A stretch of 64,000 bases of DNA from Pseudomonadota bacterium (GCA_030057915.1 JASGUC010000031.1:1-64000); one strand, 5' to 3'. Positions 52,127 through 61,317 are shown, counted from the first letter of the stretch. Notes: a model not told the origin generated them from the sequence alone. Translations and numbers: made by a program.

Positions 52127-52813
52127 ATGAACAGAGAAGCCTTTCGGAAGATTAGTTACGGCCTGTATGTGGTCAGTTCCATTCAAGACGGCAAGTTCAA
52201 CGGTCAAATCGCCAACAGCATGTTCCAGGTCACCTCGGAACCCTCCACCATCGCCGTGAGCATCGCCAAGGAAAACCTCACCCATGCCTATATCGCCTCC
52301 AGCCGGGTTTTCTCCGTCTCCATCCTCGCCGAGGACACCCCCATGACGTTTATCGGCCTGTTCGGCTTCAAATCGGGGCGGGATACGGATAAGTTCAAGA
52401 ACCTCAAGCACAGGATCGGCAAAACCGGCGCCCCCATCGTTCTGGACCATGCCGTGGCGTATCTGGAGGCGAAGGTGGTCCAGGAGCTGGAATGCGGCTC
52501 CCACACCATCTTCGTCGGCGAGGTGGCGGACTACGACAGCCTTGGCAACGAGGCGCCCATGACCTACTCCTATTACCACACCGTCCGGAAGGGCAAGGCG
52601 CCGAAAACGGCGCCGACCTACGAAAGGGAAGAGCCGCGGGCCACGGCGGCGGCGTCTCGTTATGTCTGCACCCTCTGCGGCTATGTTTATGATCCCGCCC
52701 TCGGGGACCCGGAGAGCGGAGTCCCGGCGGGACGCGCCTTTGAAGACCTGCCGGCGGATTGGACCTGCCCGGTCTGCGGCGCCGGCAAGGATCAATTCGA
52801 GCCCGAGCAATAA
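52127..52813 (+). CDS. hrb: High-molecular-weight rubredoxin (flavin reductase-rubredoxin fusion)
   Basis: 228 residues. 1-160 is a flavin reductase domain ([65 protein letters not shown]). 175-228 is a rubredoxin with [10 protein letters not shown] and [13 protein letters not shown]. In acetogens the same fusion (Hrb) passes electrons from NADH to flavodiiron protein for NO or O2 detoxification. No flavodiiron gene is in the window. GGGGGCAGGG precedes the ATG. Confidence 0.93.
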   Translation: MNREAFRKISYGLYVVSSIQDGKFNGQIANSMFQVTSEPSTIAVSIAKENLTHAYIASSRVFSVSILAEDTPMTFIGLFGFKSGRDTDKFKNLKHRIGKTGAPIVLDHAVAYLEAKVVQELECGSHTIFVGEVADYDSLGNEAPMTYSYYHTVRKGKAPKTAPTYEREEPRATAAASRYVCTLCGYVYDPALGDPESGVPAGRAFEDLPADWTCPVCGAGKDQFEPEQ

Positions 52814-52825
52814 CCTGCGACGGGC

Positions 52826-53431
52826 GTGGAAGCGACGATTCCCCTCCTGGCCCTGTTGTTCGGCGGCGGGCTTTTTATCCTCTTGTCGGTTCGCAGGGGG
52901 GCGACCCTGACGGCCCGGGAGGTCCTGATCAACTACCTTGACGCACGCCGCCGGGGCCGCGCCGAGGAAGCCTATCGTTGTCTTGCCGCCACCACCCGGG
53001 CCGGCTGCGGCCTTGAGGGATACAAGGAGGCGAATTCCCTGGGCAGCGGACTCGTGGCCGAATTAGTGGGACGCCATGTCTCCTTTACGGTGGAGCGGAT
53101 CGAGGAGAATCCGGATCGGGTCGTGGCGCGGGTAGCCGTCACGGCCCCCGATTTCCCCCTGATGCTCGGGGATATCTGTCGGGCCCTGGACCCCGCCCGC
53201 TTTCCGGAGGATCCACTTGCCGCCCAGACCTTTCTGTGCCGCCGGATAAGCGCCTTCCTCGACGCATATCGACGGGAGGGTCCGCCGTTGCGGACGACGA
53301 CGGCGGACTATCTCCTGCAACTCGAGGCGAACGGCTGGAAGATCGCCGCGACGCCGCCTTCAGATGCCGTTGCCCTTCCTCGCCGTCCGGCGGAGACGCA
53401 GGGAGTTGCTCACGACGGAGACGGAGCTTAG
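52826..53431 (+). CDS. Membrane-anchored hypothetical protein
   Basis: 201 residues from a GTG. N-terminal span (IPLLALLFGGGLFILLSV), then a small alpha/beta domain of the NTF2/DUF4878 look (EVLINYLDARRRGRAEEAYRCLAATTRA, HVSFTVERIEENPDRVVARVAV, TADYLLQLEANGWKIA). Function unknown. It starts 12 bp after the rubredoxin gene, so it is probably cotranscribed. Its last 72 bp overlap the convergent copA gene, so the true C-terminus may be shorter in function than in sequence. Confidence 0.65.
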   Translation: MEATIPLLALLFGGGLFILLSVRRGATLTAREVLINYLDARRRGRAEEAYRCLAATTRAGCGLEGYKEANSLGSGLVAELVGRHVSFTVERIEENPDRVVARVAVTAPDFPLMLGDICRALDPARFPEDPLAAQTFLCRRISAFLDAYRREGPPLRTTTADYLLQLEANGWKIAATPPSDAVALPRRPAETQGVAHDGDGA

Positions 53432-55765
53432 GGCCATGGCGGCGGCGGCGAACTCGGGATTGAGGAGGATGCCGCCGAAGGGGTAAAGCGCCCCGGCGGC
53501 GATAGGGATGCCGATGACGTTGTAGAGGAAGGCCCAGAAGAGATTCTGGCGGATCACCCGCATCGTCTGGTGGGACAGGCGGATGGCCGCCGGCACGGCC
53601 CGGAGGTCCTCCCGCATGATGGCCATGTCGCTGGCCTCCATGGCCACGTCGGCGCCGCCGCCGATGGCGATGCCGATATCGGCCGCAGCCAGGGCCGGGG
53701 CGTCGTTGACGCCGTCCCCCACCATGGCCACCACCTCGCCGTTTTTCTGCAATCTGCCGATTTCCGCAGCCTTGTCTTCCGGAAGGACCTCCGCAAGCAC
53801 CGTGTCGATCCGCAGGGCCGTCCCCACCGCCCGGGCCGTCCGGGCGTTGTCGCCGGAGATCAGGGCCACCTTCAGGCCCATGCCTTTAAGGATCGCCACC
53901 GCCTCTCCGGCGGTGTCCCTGGGGGTATCCGACAGGCCGAAAAGACCGATGACGTCCTTGCCCCGGGCGATATAGACGCCGGTTTTGCCCGCCTCGGCCA
54001 GCTCCTCCTCCTGCTTTTCCCAGTTCCGGACGGCGATGCCGGCACTTTCCAGGTAACGCCGGTTGCCCAGGAAGCAGCTTTGACCGGCGACGCGGCCCCG
54101 GGCCCCCAGTCCGGCCGCGGACTCGAATTCCTCCGCCGCCTCGGCGGACAAGCCCCGCCGGCGTCCCTCCCGGACGATAGCGACGCCGAGGGGGTGCTCG
54201 GAGACCGTTTCGACGGCCAAGGCGGTCCGGAGCAGGTCGTCTTCGGCCACCCCCGGTCCGGTAAGGATATCCGTCACCCGAGGTTCTCCCCGGGTAAGGG
54301 TCCCCGTCTTGTCGAAGACGACCATGGTTAGCCGGCAGGCCTTTTCCAGGGCTTCGCCTCCCTTGATGAGGATACCCCGCTCCGCTCCGAGGCCGGTGCC
54401 CACCATGACGGCCGTGGGGGTGGCAAGACCGAGGGCGCAGGGACAGGCAATGACCAGGACGGAGACGAAGTTCAAAAGGGCCCGGCTGAAGCTGCCGTCG
54501 GGAACGAAAAGCCACCAGACGACAAAGGTTACGATGCCGACGGCGAAAACCGCGGGGACGAACACCGCCGCCACCCGGTCGGCGAGGCGCTGGATGGGCG
54601 CCTTGGCTCCCTGGGCCTGTTCGACCAGGGCAATGATCCGCGCCAGGGCCGTTTCCGCGCCGATCCTCGTGGCGGTAAAGGCAAAGGCGCCGCTTTTGTT
54701 GATCGTGGCGGCGTAAACAGCGTGGCCCGGCTCTTTGAGGACGGGCATACTCTCCCCGGTGAGCATGGCTTCGTCAACGGCGGAAGACCCGGAGACGATC
54801 ACGCCGTCCGTGGGGATCCTTTCGCCGGGCCGGACCAGGAGGAGATCGCCCCGGACGATGCCGGCGATGGGTATATCCCTCTCCTCGCCGTTGCGGATGA
54901 CCCGGGCGGTCTTGGGCCGGAGTTCCATGAGCCGCTGGATGGCCGCCGAGGTCTTCCCCTTGGCCCCGGCCTCGAGCAGACGGCCCAGGATGATGAGGGT
55001 AACGATGAGGGCGGCGCCGTCGTAATAGACGTGGGGCGCGACGCCTGCCGCGGCGAACAGCGTCGGCACGAAGGTGGCCAGGGCGGAATAGGCATAAGCG
55101 CTGAAGGCCCCGACGGCGACCAGGGTGTTCATGTCCGTGGTTCCCTGCCGGGCGGCCTTGAGGGCCCCGACAAAGAAGCGGCTGCCCACCCAGAAGACGA
55201 CGGGGGTCGTAAGGATGAATGTGGCGATGAGCAGAGACGTCCGGGGCAGGGCGGCCAGGAAGGGAAACCAATGCTGCATGGAACCGAAGAAGATCACGAC
55301 GCTCAGGATCATGCCCACGGCAAACCGACGCCTGAGGTCCCTTATCTCCTCCGTGCGGGCCGCGGCGATGGGATCGACCAGGAATTCCTCCGGCGGGCCC
55401 AAATAGTCGTAGCCCGTTGCCGTGATGGTCTTCCCCACTTCGTCCAGCCCGGCCCAGTCGGGGCGGTGGCGGAGGGTTGCCCGGCCCGTGGCGAGATTGA
55501 CGGCGGCCTCTTCCACCCCCGACAGGGACTGGAGGGCCTTCTCGACCCGGCGCACGCAGGCCGCACAGGTCATGCCCCCCACGATGACCGTCGTTTCCGG
55601 ACGGGGGTCGTCGGGGGCGGCGGGGGTTCGCCGGGGGCCGAGACCGGAAGGCTCGGTCCCGTTTTCGACGCCCGGGGGCGCCGGCGCGGCGGCCTCAGGA
55701 TCTTTCCGATGAAAAGGCGCTCGCAACATACGGCTCAAGGAAGATCGTACGCGGGAAGATCGCAC
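53360..55765 (-). CDS. copA: Copper-exporting P1B-type ATPase
   Basis: 801 residues. One N-terminal heavy-metal domain (VGGMTCAACVRRVEKAL, about 62-78), preceded by a Pro/Gly-rich leader. TGES in the actuator, the ion-binding CPC (VIACPCALGLATPTAVM), phosphorylation site DKTGTLTRGEP, SEHPLG, and MVGDGVNDAPALAAADIG. It moves Cu(I) out of the cytosol. The small chaperone gene at 56560 is divergent. The start may be internal (Met13); no strong ribosome site seen. Confidence 0.95.
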   Translation of the reverse strand: MRSSRVRSSLSRMLRAPFHRKDPEAAAPAPPGVENGTEPSGLGPRRTPAAPDDPRPETTVIVGGMTCAACVRRVEKALQSLSGVEEAAVNLATGRATLRHRPDWAGLDEVGKTITATGYDYLGPPEEFLVDPIAAARTEEIRDLRRRFAVGMILSVVIFFGSMQHWFPFLAALPRTSLLIATFILTTPVVFWVGSRFFVGALKAARQGTTDMNTLVAVGAFSAYAYSALATFVPTLFAAAGVAPHVYYDGAALIVTLIILGRLLEAGAKGKTSAAIQRLMELRPKTARVIRNGEERDIPIAGIVRGDLLLVRPGERIPTDGVIVSGSSAVDEAMLTGESMPVLKEPGHAVYAATINKSGAFAFTATRIGAETALARIIALVEQAQGAKAPIQRLADRVAAVFVPAVFAVGIVTFVVWWLFVPDGSFSRALLNFVSVLVIACPCALGLATPTAVMVGTGLGAERGILIKGGEALEKACRLTMVVFDKTGTLTRGEPRVTDILTGPGVAEDDLLRTALAVETVSEHPLGVAIVREGRRRGLSAEAAEEFESAAGLGARGRVAGQSCFLGNRRYLESAGIAVRNWEKQEEELAEAGKTGVYIARGKDVIGLFGLSDTPRDTAGEAVAILKGMGLKVALISGDNARTARAVGTALRIDTVLAEVLPEDKAAEIGRLQKNGEVVAMVGDGVNDAPALAAADIGIAIGGGADVAMEASDMAIMREDLRAVPAAIRLSHQTMRVIRQNLFWAFLYNVIGIPIAAGALYPFGGILLNPEFAAAAMALSSVSVVSNSLRLRRTARKGNGI

Positions 55766-55904
55766 GGCGGATGTAGTATCATGCTAAACCTCCACGCCTG
55801 GGGGCAGGCGCAACCAAAGCTGAAGCCTCCATGACGACGCCCGACACAAAGGGGCATGAAGATGTACGATCTCCCATGGATTATTCCGCTGGCAATTATT
55901 GCAA

Positions 55905-56099
55905 TAGCCTAAAGGCGAATTTTCAGGTGAAACGCCCATGACGGTATCCCGTCACAAAGGGGGATGAAAGCGAAGCTTAATGTTCACAAAATGCGAGACC
56001 CATCCCCACCTTGATCATCCCCTCGAAGGGGAAAAAATTATAAGTGAATGAAGACAAGCATGTAGGAGAGCATTTTCAGATGAAAATATCCGAACGGTT
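55905..56099 (+). repeat. R4 repeat, copy 2, with a degenerate neighbour
   Basis: GTGAAACGCCCATGACGG, CCGTCACAAAGGGGGATGAA, about 115 bp, then GAGCATTTTCAGATGAAAAT. A shorter variant (CATGACGACGCCCGACACAA then AGGGGCATGAA) lies at 55829-55864. The remaining 55766-56402 DNA, about 640 bp between copA and the R1 element, contains no gene I can support. Confidence 0.55.
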
Positions 56100-56402
56100 G
56101 CAGGCATTTCCTTGGAGTGCATCGAAGAGGGGGCCTTGCCCGCCCATGCCCGCCCTTCGAACCCCAGAAGATGCCCCTTGACTAATTCGGCAAATCGCCT
56201 TATCGACTCGTCCATGCATCGAGGGCTTTGAAAAATGGCTTCGCCGCGGCGCGGAGTTTTTTCGCTCCGCCATGGGCAACGCGTCATTCCCATGAGCATG
56301 AAAACGCCGCCGCGCTCCCTTCCCGGGGCTTCAGGAGCCGGGAGGTTAATCTACCAAAATGGCGACGCCTTTGCATCTTAATTCTTTGGGGTTGCATAAA
56401 CG

Positions 56403-56535
56403 GAGGCCTTTGAAAAACTGCCGCCCAGGCCCTGGCGGGCTTGAGACGGCATCCAGAAAAAACTCGAGGACACCGGATCCTCAACTTCCCGGGAAGGACC
56501 ATGGGGAGGACACAACGGGGTTTTGCAAAGGTCTC
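56403..56535. repeat. R1 element upstream of copZ (133 bp)
   Basis: GAGGCCTTTGAAAAACTGCC at the left, GGGTTTTGCAAAGGTCTC at the right. The interior (AACTTCCCGGGAAGG, GGACACAACGGGG) is the reverse complement of the sub-type beginning at 29221. It ends 25 bp before the copZ start and overlaps its probable promoter region. Confidence 0.7.
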
Positions 56536-56559
56536 AAAGGACGAAAGGAGCGATCGAAC

Positions 56560-56760
56560 ATGAAGACCACCATCGCGATAAGGGGAATGTCCTGCGGACA
56601 CTGCGTGGCGGCGGTCGCGGGGGCGCTGTCCGGCCTGCCGGGGGTGAAGAACGTCCAGGTAAGCCTGGAGCGGGGGGAAGCGACCTTTGAGGAGGAAACG
56701 CCGGTCTCCCGGGAGTCGATCCGGAAGGCCATCGCCGCAGCGGGGTATGAAACGGACTGA
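56560..56760 (+). CDS. copZ: Copper chaperone CopZ-like HMA protein
   Basis: 66 residues, a single heavy-metal-associated domain with GMSCGHC near residue 9 and LPGVKNVQVSLERGEATFEE. AAAGGAG lies 10 bases before ATG 56560; the frame is open upstream only through repeat DNA. It should deliver Cu(I) to CopA, encoded divergently about 0.8 kb away. Confidence 0.88.
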   Translation: MKTTIAIRGMSCGHCVAAVAGALSGLPGVKNVQVSLERGEATFEEETPVSRESIRKAIAAAGYETD

Positions 56761-56860
56761 GGAGCAAAGGCCCCCGGGGCGCGACGGCCCGCATGGCGAA
56801 AACGCCGCCCGCCGATCGCCGCCGGCGCCGTCCGTCAGCGGTTCGTCAAAGAGGGCAAGG

Positions 56861-56900
56861 AAAAAGGGGGCCAAGCAATGGTTGCCCATGCACGACCCCC
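56861..56900 (-). terminator. Terminator after tRNA-Leu
   Basis: Minus strand: GGGGG ... TGCATGG GCAA CCATTGC ... CCCCC followed by TTTTT, just downstream of the tRNA. Confidence 0.75.
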
Positions 56901-56912
56901 TGATCATCCCCA

Positions 56913-57000
56913 TGGTGCCGAAGCCGGGATTTGAACCCGGACAGGCCTACGCCCACTAGACCCTGAACCTAGCGCGTCTACCAATTCCGCCACTTCGGCA
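56913..57000 (-). tRNA. tRNA-Leu (anticodon CAG)
   Basis: 88 nt including an encoded CCA. Acceptor stem TGCCGAA / TTCGGCA, D-loop GGAATTGGTAGAC, anticodon stem CTAGG / TCTAG with loop TTCAGGG (anticodon CAG), a long variable arm (GTGGGCGTAGGCCTGT region) as in class II tRNAs, and T-loop GTTCAAATC. The invariant positions are intact. It reads CUG codons. Confidence 0.95.
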
Positions 57001-57015
57001 TTTCCGCGAGGTTGT

Positions 57016-57045
57016 TTTTTACACTTGTCCTCGTCTCCTTGTCAA
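57016..57045 (-). promoter_or_regulatory. Promoter of tRNA-Leu
   Basis: Minus strand TTGACA (57040-57045), 18 bp, TAAAAA (57016-57021), placed about 15-20 bp before the mature tRNA 5' end at 57000. Confidence 0.55.
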
Positions 57046-57061
57046 GCAAAATTGACCATTG

Positions 57062-57345
57062 GAAGGTTCACGGGTCCATGATTCATGGCGCGATGCCCCT
57101 GGGTCATGGACCAACGGGTCGCATGGCGAAGACGACATAATGAAATCGATGAAGAATTTCTGATGGTTTCCCTGGGGCAGGCTCCGGAAATCCTTGCGGC
57201 CGCCATCTGCGGCGCCGCCGAGAAAGGGCGGAAACCTCCTGATGGAAAATTTGGGTTAAAAAAATTCCGTTTCCGAGGCCCTATCGTCATCCCAGTGGCA
57301 GCCGGAATACGTGTTTTCAAGGCGTTCCTGACCCCGGACCATGCC
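57062..57345 (-). repeat. R3 copy 2 joined to a partial R1 element
   Basis: 57062-57257 is the inverse of the R3 copy at 11571-11752. 57265-57345 is an inverse, right-truncated R1 (blocks CGTCATCCCAGTGGCAGCCG and GTGTTTTCAAGGCG match the 26925 copy). The order of R3 and R1 is the reverse of that at 11571. Confidence 0.7.
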
Positions 57346-57405
57346 CCTGGCCGATCCGGAAAGGGGATCTTGCCGGAGCGGCGATCTTGGAGGCGAAAAA
57401 AATTC

Positions 57406-57434
57406 TTGACAAAAACTGCCCGGTTTCGTACGTT
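57406..57434 (+). promoter_or_regulatory. Candidate promoter of the ilv operon
   Basis: TTGACA (57406-57411), 17 bp, TACGTT (57429-57434). The -35 is perfect, the -10 is weak. The start would be near 57441, about 33 bases before the leader peptide ATG. Confidence 0.6.
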
Positions 57435-57473
57435 GCCTCCACTTTTCCATTTGAAAGCGGACGGGGCGTCAAG

Positions 57474-57551
57474 ATGAAGAATAAACTCATTGTACCGGGC
57501 ATGGTCGTCGTAGTCGTCGTACCGGGGGGGACTGCTGCTCGGTGTTTTTAA
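57474..57551 (+). CDS. ilvL: ilv leader peptide with six consecutive valine codons
   Basis: 25 codons plus TAA, beginning ATG AAG AAT AAA CTC ATT GTA and containing GTC GTC GTA GTC GTC GTA in a row; seven Val in total, with one Leu and one Ile. It precedes a Rho-independent hairpin and the ilvB gene, the arrangement of translation-coupled attenuators such as E. coli ilvL and ivbL. Scarcity of charged tRNA-Val would stall ribosomes here. The 3' end of the frame sits in an AT-rich hairpin (GTTTTTAAA/TTTAAAAAC, 57544-57566). Only a weak ribosome site (ACGGGGCG) is visible. Confidence 0.8.
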   Translation: MKNKLIVPGMVVVVVVPGGTAARCF

Positions 57552-57570
57552 ACAACCTTTAAAAACCAGA

Positions 57571-57601
57571 GCCGCGGGCCCCTGAAACCCGCGGCTTTTT
57601 T
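57571..57601 (+). terminator. Attenuator hairpin of the ilv operon
   Basis: Perfect 8-bp stem GCCGCGGG / CCCGCGGC with a 9-base loop and a run of six T, 19 bp after the leader-peptide stop. Confidence 0.85.
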
Positions 57602-57609
57602 GTTGACGA

Positions 57610-57648
57610 AAGCCGCATCTCCAAAAAAGGATCGCGGCTTTTTTTGTT
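57610..57648 (+). terminator. Second terminator-like hairpin before ilvB
   Basis: AAGCCGC ... GCGGCTT with an 18-base loop and seven T. Its 3' arm and tail (CGCGGCTTTTTTTGTTG) repeat those of the first hairpin with one extra T, so it looks like a tandem copy. It lies about 40 bp before the ilvB start. Confidence 0.7.
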
Positions 57649-57685
57649 GCGGATAAAACGAACATCCATAAGGGAGGTACATACC

Positions 57686-59383
57686 GTGCAATTGAAAGGA
57701 GCGGAAATACTGATCAAGGTTTTGCGGCAGGAGGGGGTCCACACGATCTTCGGCTATCCCGGAGGCGTGCTATTGGACATTTATGATGAACTCCACAAAG
57801 GCGATATCCGTCATATCCTGGTCCGCCATGAACAGGGGGCCGTTCACGCCGCCGACGGATTCGCCCGGGCCTCCGGACAGGTCGGGGTGGCCCTGGTGAC
57901 CTCCGGACCCGGAGCGTCCAATACCGTGACGGGGATCGCCAACGCCTACATGGATTCCATCCCCATCGTCGTCCTCACCGGCCAGGTCCCCACGCATCTC
58001 ATCGGAACCGACGCCTTCCAGGAAGTGGACATCGTGGGCATCACCCGACCCTGCACGAAGCATAACTTCCTCATCAAGCGGGTGGAAGAGGTGGCCAAAA
58101 CCCTTCACGAGGCCTTCCATATCGCCCGCTCCGGGCGGCCGGGCCCCGTGCTCGTGGACCTGCCCAAGGATGTCATGGCGGCTCTGACGGAATACAAGCC
58201 CCAGCTCCCGCAAAAAGCCGCAGAGGCGCCGCCCCGCCCTGCCTCGAAGAAGGCCTTTTATGTCATGGACCTCATCGCCGAATCCACCAAGCCGATGATC
58301 CTTTCCGGCGGCGGCGTCATCCTTGGCGGCGCTTCGGCGGAACTCCGGAAGATGGCCTGGCTCACCAAAATGCCCGTTTCGTCCACCCTCATGGGACTGG
58401 GGGCCTTTCCCGGCTCCGATCCTCTCTGGCTGGGCATGCCGGGGATGCATGGAACATATTATGCGAACATGGCCATCAGCCATTGCGATCTTCTCATCGC
58501 CATCGGCATGCGCTTCGATGACCGTGTTACCGGCAAGATCGATCACTTCGCCCCCAACGCCAAGATCGTCCATGTGGACGTGGATCCCTCGTCGATCAAC
58601 AAGAATGTCATGGTGGACGTCCCCATCGTCAGCGACTGCAAGAGCGCCCTCCAGAGCTTCAACGCCCTTCTGGAGCAGCAGAAGTTCGTCGTTGGCGATG
58701 ACCAACGCCAGGAGTGGTTCGACCAGATCGCGGCCTGGCGAAAGGAAAACCCCTTGAGCTACTGCCACAGCGACACGGAGATCAAACCCCAGTTCGTCAT
58801 CGAAACCCTCTACAAGCTGACCAGGGGCAGGGCCATCATTACCACCGAGGTGGGGCAGAATCAGATGTGGGCGGCCCAGTTCTATCACTATGACGAACCC
58901 AACACCTTCCTGTCGTCGGGAGGATTGGGGACCATGGGCTACGGCTTCCCGGCGGCCCTGGGCGCGAAGATCGCCTTCCCCGACAAGCTGGTCATCGATA
59001 TCGCCGGCGACGGGAGCATTCAGATGAACATCCAGGAGATGGCCACGGCGATCCAGGACAACATCCCCGTGAAGATCGTCCTTTTGAACAACGGCTATCT
59101 GGGCATGGTCCGCCAGTGGCAGCAGCTTTTCTACGGCCGTCGGTATTCCCAAACCGACATAACCTACCAGCCAGATTTTCTGAAGCTGGCCGAGGCCTAC
59201 GGATGGCTGGGACTCCGGGCGACCAGGCCCGAAGAGGTGGAGACGGTTCTGAAGCAGGGCCTGGAGGCGCCCGGACCGGCCCTGATGGACTTTCGCGTCT
59301 CCCGCGAGGAATGCGTCTATCCCATGGTGCGCCCCGGCGGCCCGATTCATGAAATGGCCCTGGGACGGGAGATGGCTAATTGA
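57686..59383 (+). CDS. ilvB: Acetolactate synthase, large (catalytic) subunit
   Basis: 565 residues from a GTG preceded 8 bases earlier by AGGGAGG. GYPGGVLLDIYDEL, RHEQGAVHAADGFARASG (catalytic Glu), TSGPGASNTVTGIANAYMDS, and the thiamine diphosphate motif GDGSIQMNIQEMATAIQDNIP followed by LNNGYLGMVRQWQ. It condenses pyruvate with pyruvate or 2-ketobutyrate. First enzyme gene of the attenuated ilv operon. Confidence 0.97.
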   Translation: MQLKGAEILIKVLRQEGVHTIFGYPGGVLLDIYDELHKGDIRHILVRHEQGAVHAADGFARASGQVGVALVTSGPGASNTVTGIANAYMDSIPIVVLTGQVPTHLIGTDAFQEVDIVGITRPCTKHNFLIKRVEEVAKTLHEAFHIARSGRPGPVLVDLPKDVMAALTEYKPQLPQKAAEAPPRPASKKAFYVMDLIAESTKPMILSGGGVILGGASAELRKMAWLTKMPVSSTLMGLGAFPGSDPLWLGMPGMHGTYYANMAISHCDLLIAIGMRFDDRVTGKIDHFAPNAKIVHVDVDPSSINKNVMVDVPIVSDCKSALQSFNALLEQQKFVVGDDQRQEWFDQIAAWRKENPLSYCHSDTEIKPQFVIETLYKLTRGRAIITTEVGQNQMWAAQFYHYDEPNTFLSSGGLGTMGYGFPAALGAKIAFPDKLVIDIAGDGSIQMNIQEMATAIQDNIPVKIVLLNNGYLGMVRQWQQLFYGRRYSQTDITYQPDFLKLAEAYGWLGLRATRPEEVETVLKQGLEAPGPALMDFRVSREECVYPMVRPGGPIHEMALGREMAN

Positions 59384-59546
59384 CAGAGAACGCGAACGGA
59401 TCAAGCCTTCGCTAAAAAAGGCGGCCACCGCGTCGATGGCCGCCGCGGGGCGGGGGCCGGGGCAAAGGGGCGCAACGAATCCCCAGGGGACCGCCCCCCG
59501 GCGCCTAGGGATGACGTCTATATTCAACAGGAGGAAACGTTTAGAC

Positions 59547-60032
59547 ATGGAGAAGAAAGAATACACATTGGCGCTGCTCGTCAGCAACAAACCCGATGTC
59601 CTGGCCCGCGTGGCCGGCATCCTGGGCGGCCGGGGTTACAACATCGAAACCCTGTGCGTTGATGCAACCCTGGATCCCGCCTATTCCAAGATCATCCTCA
59701 CGGTGATTCAGGATAAGACGACGATGACCAAAATCGAAAAACAGCTCATCAAACTCATCGACGTCCACAAGGTGACGGACCTCACCAAGGTGGAATCGGT
59801 AACCCGGGAACTCATGCTGGTCCGGATGAAGCTCTCCGATACGAACAAGGGGCTCTTGGCCCTGATCATCGACACCTTCAACGGCCGGGTGGTAACGATG
59901 AACGGCGACAACTGCGTCATCGAGATAACCGGCGACCGGGCGTTGATCGAAAAGGCCGTGGCGAGCTTGAAACCTCTGGGCATCGACGATATGGCCCGAA
60001 CGGGGATCATTTCCCTGGAACGACAGAATTGA
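59547..60032 (+). CDS. ilvN: Acetolactate synthase, small (regulatory) subunit
   Basis: 161 residues from MEKKEYTLALLVSNKPDVL: an ACT domain (VLARVAGILGGRGYNIETLCVD), then the C-terminal ALS small-subunit domain (RELMLVRMKLSD, VVTMNGDNCVIEITGDRALIEKAV). It confers valine feedback inhibition. The frame is open to 59349, but AGGAGGAAACG before 59547 and the family start favour this ATG. The 163-bp gap after ilvB has no visible element. Confidence 0.95.
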   Translation: MEKKEYTLALLVSNKPDVLARVAGILGGRGYNIETLCVDATLDPAYSKIILTVIQDKTTMTKIEKQLIKLIDVHKVTDLTKVESVTRELMLVRMKLSDTNKGLLALIIDTFNGRVVTMNGDNCVIEITGDRALIEKAVASLKPLGIDDMARTGIISLERQN

Positions 60033-60066
60033 CGCCCATGCCAGCGGCGGGCGTAAACGAAAGGGC

Positions 60067-60190
60067 CAATTGCAAAACTGCCGGAAATTGCTTTTTGTCA
60101 TTCCCCACTTGATACGGAAGTCAGTGAATTCAATTGGTTCTTGATTCCGTCCCACATTGGAGTGGCAGATTTGACGAGTTTTGCAATTGA
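60067..60190. repeat. R5 element between ilvN and ilvC
   Basis: Inverted ends CAATTGCAAAAC (60067) and GTTTTGCAATTG (60178-60189) enclose about 124 bp with TTTTTGTCATTCCCCACTT and TTGATTCCGTCCCAC blocks. No coding capacity and no clear target duplication. It would be part of the ilv transcript. Confidence 0.65.
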
Positions 60191-60256
60191 CTCGAGAGAT
60201 AAAGGCATTCAGATAGTTGCGGACATTTTCAAGCTAAGGAAAAGGAGGAGGCGGTT

Positions 60257-61303
60257 ATGGCAAAATTGAACATTGGCGGAGTTGTCGAAGACGTGATCAC
60301 CGCGGAGGAGTTCACCCTGGACATGGCCCGGAAGGCCCTCAAGGACGAGGTGGTCGCCGTTATCGGTTATGGGGTCCAGGGGCGGGGCCAGTCCCTGAAC
60401 ATGAAGGATAACGGGATCAACGTCATCGTCGGCGAGGGCGCTTACAATTGGCAAAAGGCGATCGACGAGGGCTTCGTCCCCGGTAAAACCCTCTTTCCCC
60501 CCATGGAGGCCGCGGCACGGGGGACGATCATCCAGTATCTACTCTCCGACGCCCAGCAGAAGGCGATCTGGCCGGAATTGAAGCCCCATCTGACCAAGGG
60601 CAAGGCCCTGTATTTCTCCCACGGCTTTTCCATCGTTTACAAGGAGCAGACCGGCGTGATTCCACCGCCGGACATCGACGTGATCCTCGTGGCCCCCAAG
60701 GGGGCGGGACGGACGGTGCGGGACAACTTCCTCGCCGGCAGTGGCATCAATTCCAGCTTTGCCGTCTTCCAGGACGCCACGGGCCGGGCCCGGGAGCGGG
60801 CCCTGGCCGCCGGCGTAGCCATTGGCTCCGGCTACCTCTTCCCGACGACCTTCGAGATGGAGGTTTACAGCGACCTGACCGGCGAGCGCGGCGTCCTGAT
60901 GGGCTGCCTAGCCGGCATCCTGGAGGCCCAGTACAACGAGCTGCGGAAACGGGGCCACAGCCCCAGCGAGGCCTTCAACGAAACCGTGGAGGAGTTGACC
61001 CAGAGCCTCATGCCCCTGGTGGCCCAGAACGGCATGGACTGGATGTTCTCCAATACCAGCACCACTGCCCAGCGGGGCGCCCTGGACTGGAAAGACCGCT
61101 TCCGCGACGCCGTCGCCCCGGTGTTCACGGAACTGTATGACCGCGTAGCCGCGGGCAAGGAGACGGAGATCGTCCTGAAGGCTTGCGCCGCCGTCGATTA
61201 TCGCGACACGCTCCAAAAGGAATTGGATCTGATGAAAAACAGTGAGATGTGGCAGGCCGGCGCCACTCTCCGGGCACTCCGTCCGGAGCGCCGGAAGAAA
61301 TAA
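60257..61303 (+). CDS. ilvC: Ketol-acid reductoisomerase
   Basis: 348 residues, class I length. NADPH fold with [44 protein letters not shown], and the C-terminal knotted domain with [15 protein letters not shown] and [13 protein letters not shown]. It converts acetolactate to dihydroxyisovalerate. AAAAGGAGGAGG precedes the ATG. Confidence 0.97.
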   Translation: MAKLNIGGVVEDVITAEEFTLDMARKALKDEVVAVIGYGVQGRGQSLNMKDNGINVIVGEGAYNWQKAIDEGFVPGKTLFPPMEAAARGTIIQYLLSDAQQKAIWPELKPHLTKGKALYFSHGFSIVYKEQTGVIPPPDIDVILVAPKGAGRTVRDNFLAGSGINSSFAVFQDATGRARERALAAGVAIGSGYLFPTTFEMEVYSDLTGERGVLMGCLAGILEAQYNELRKRGHSPSEAFNETVEELTQSLMPLVAQNGMDWMFSNTSTTAQRGALDWKDRFRDAVAPVFTELYDRVAAGKETEIVLKACAAVDYRDTLQKELDLMKNSEMWQAGATLRALRPERRKK

Positions 61304-61317
61304 CGGAGGAGGAATAC

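Noticed and set aside
57042-57665. 207-codon minus-strand frame between tRNA-Leu and ilvB
   Set aside because: It crosses the R3/R1 repeat, the ilv promoter and the attenuator; no homology, and contradicted by the leader-attenuator structure.
59349-59546. N-terminal extension of IlvN overlapping ilvB
   Set aside because: No homology, while a ribosome site and the conserved start lie at 59547.
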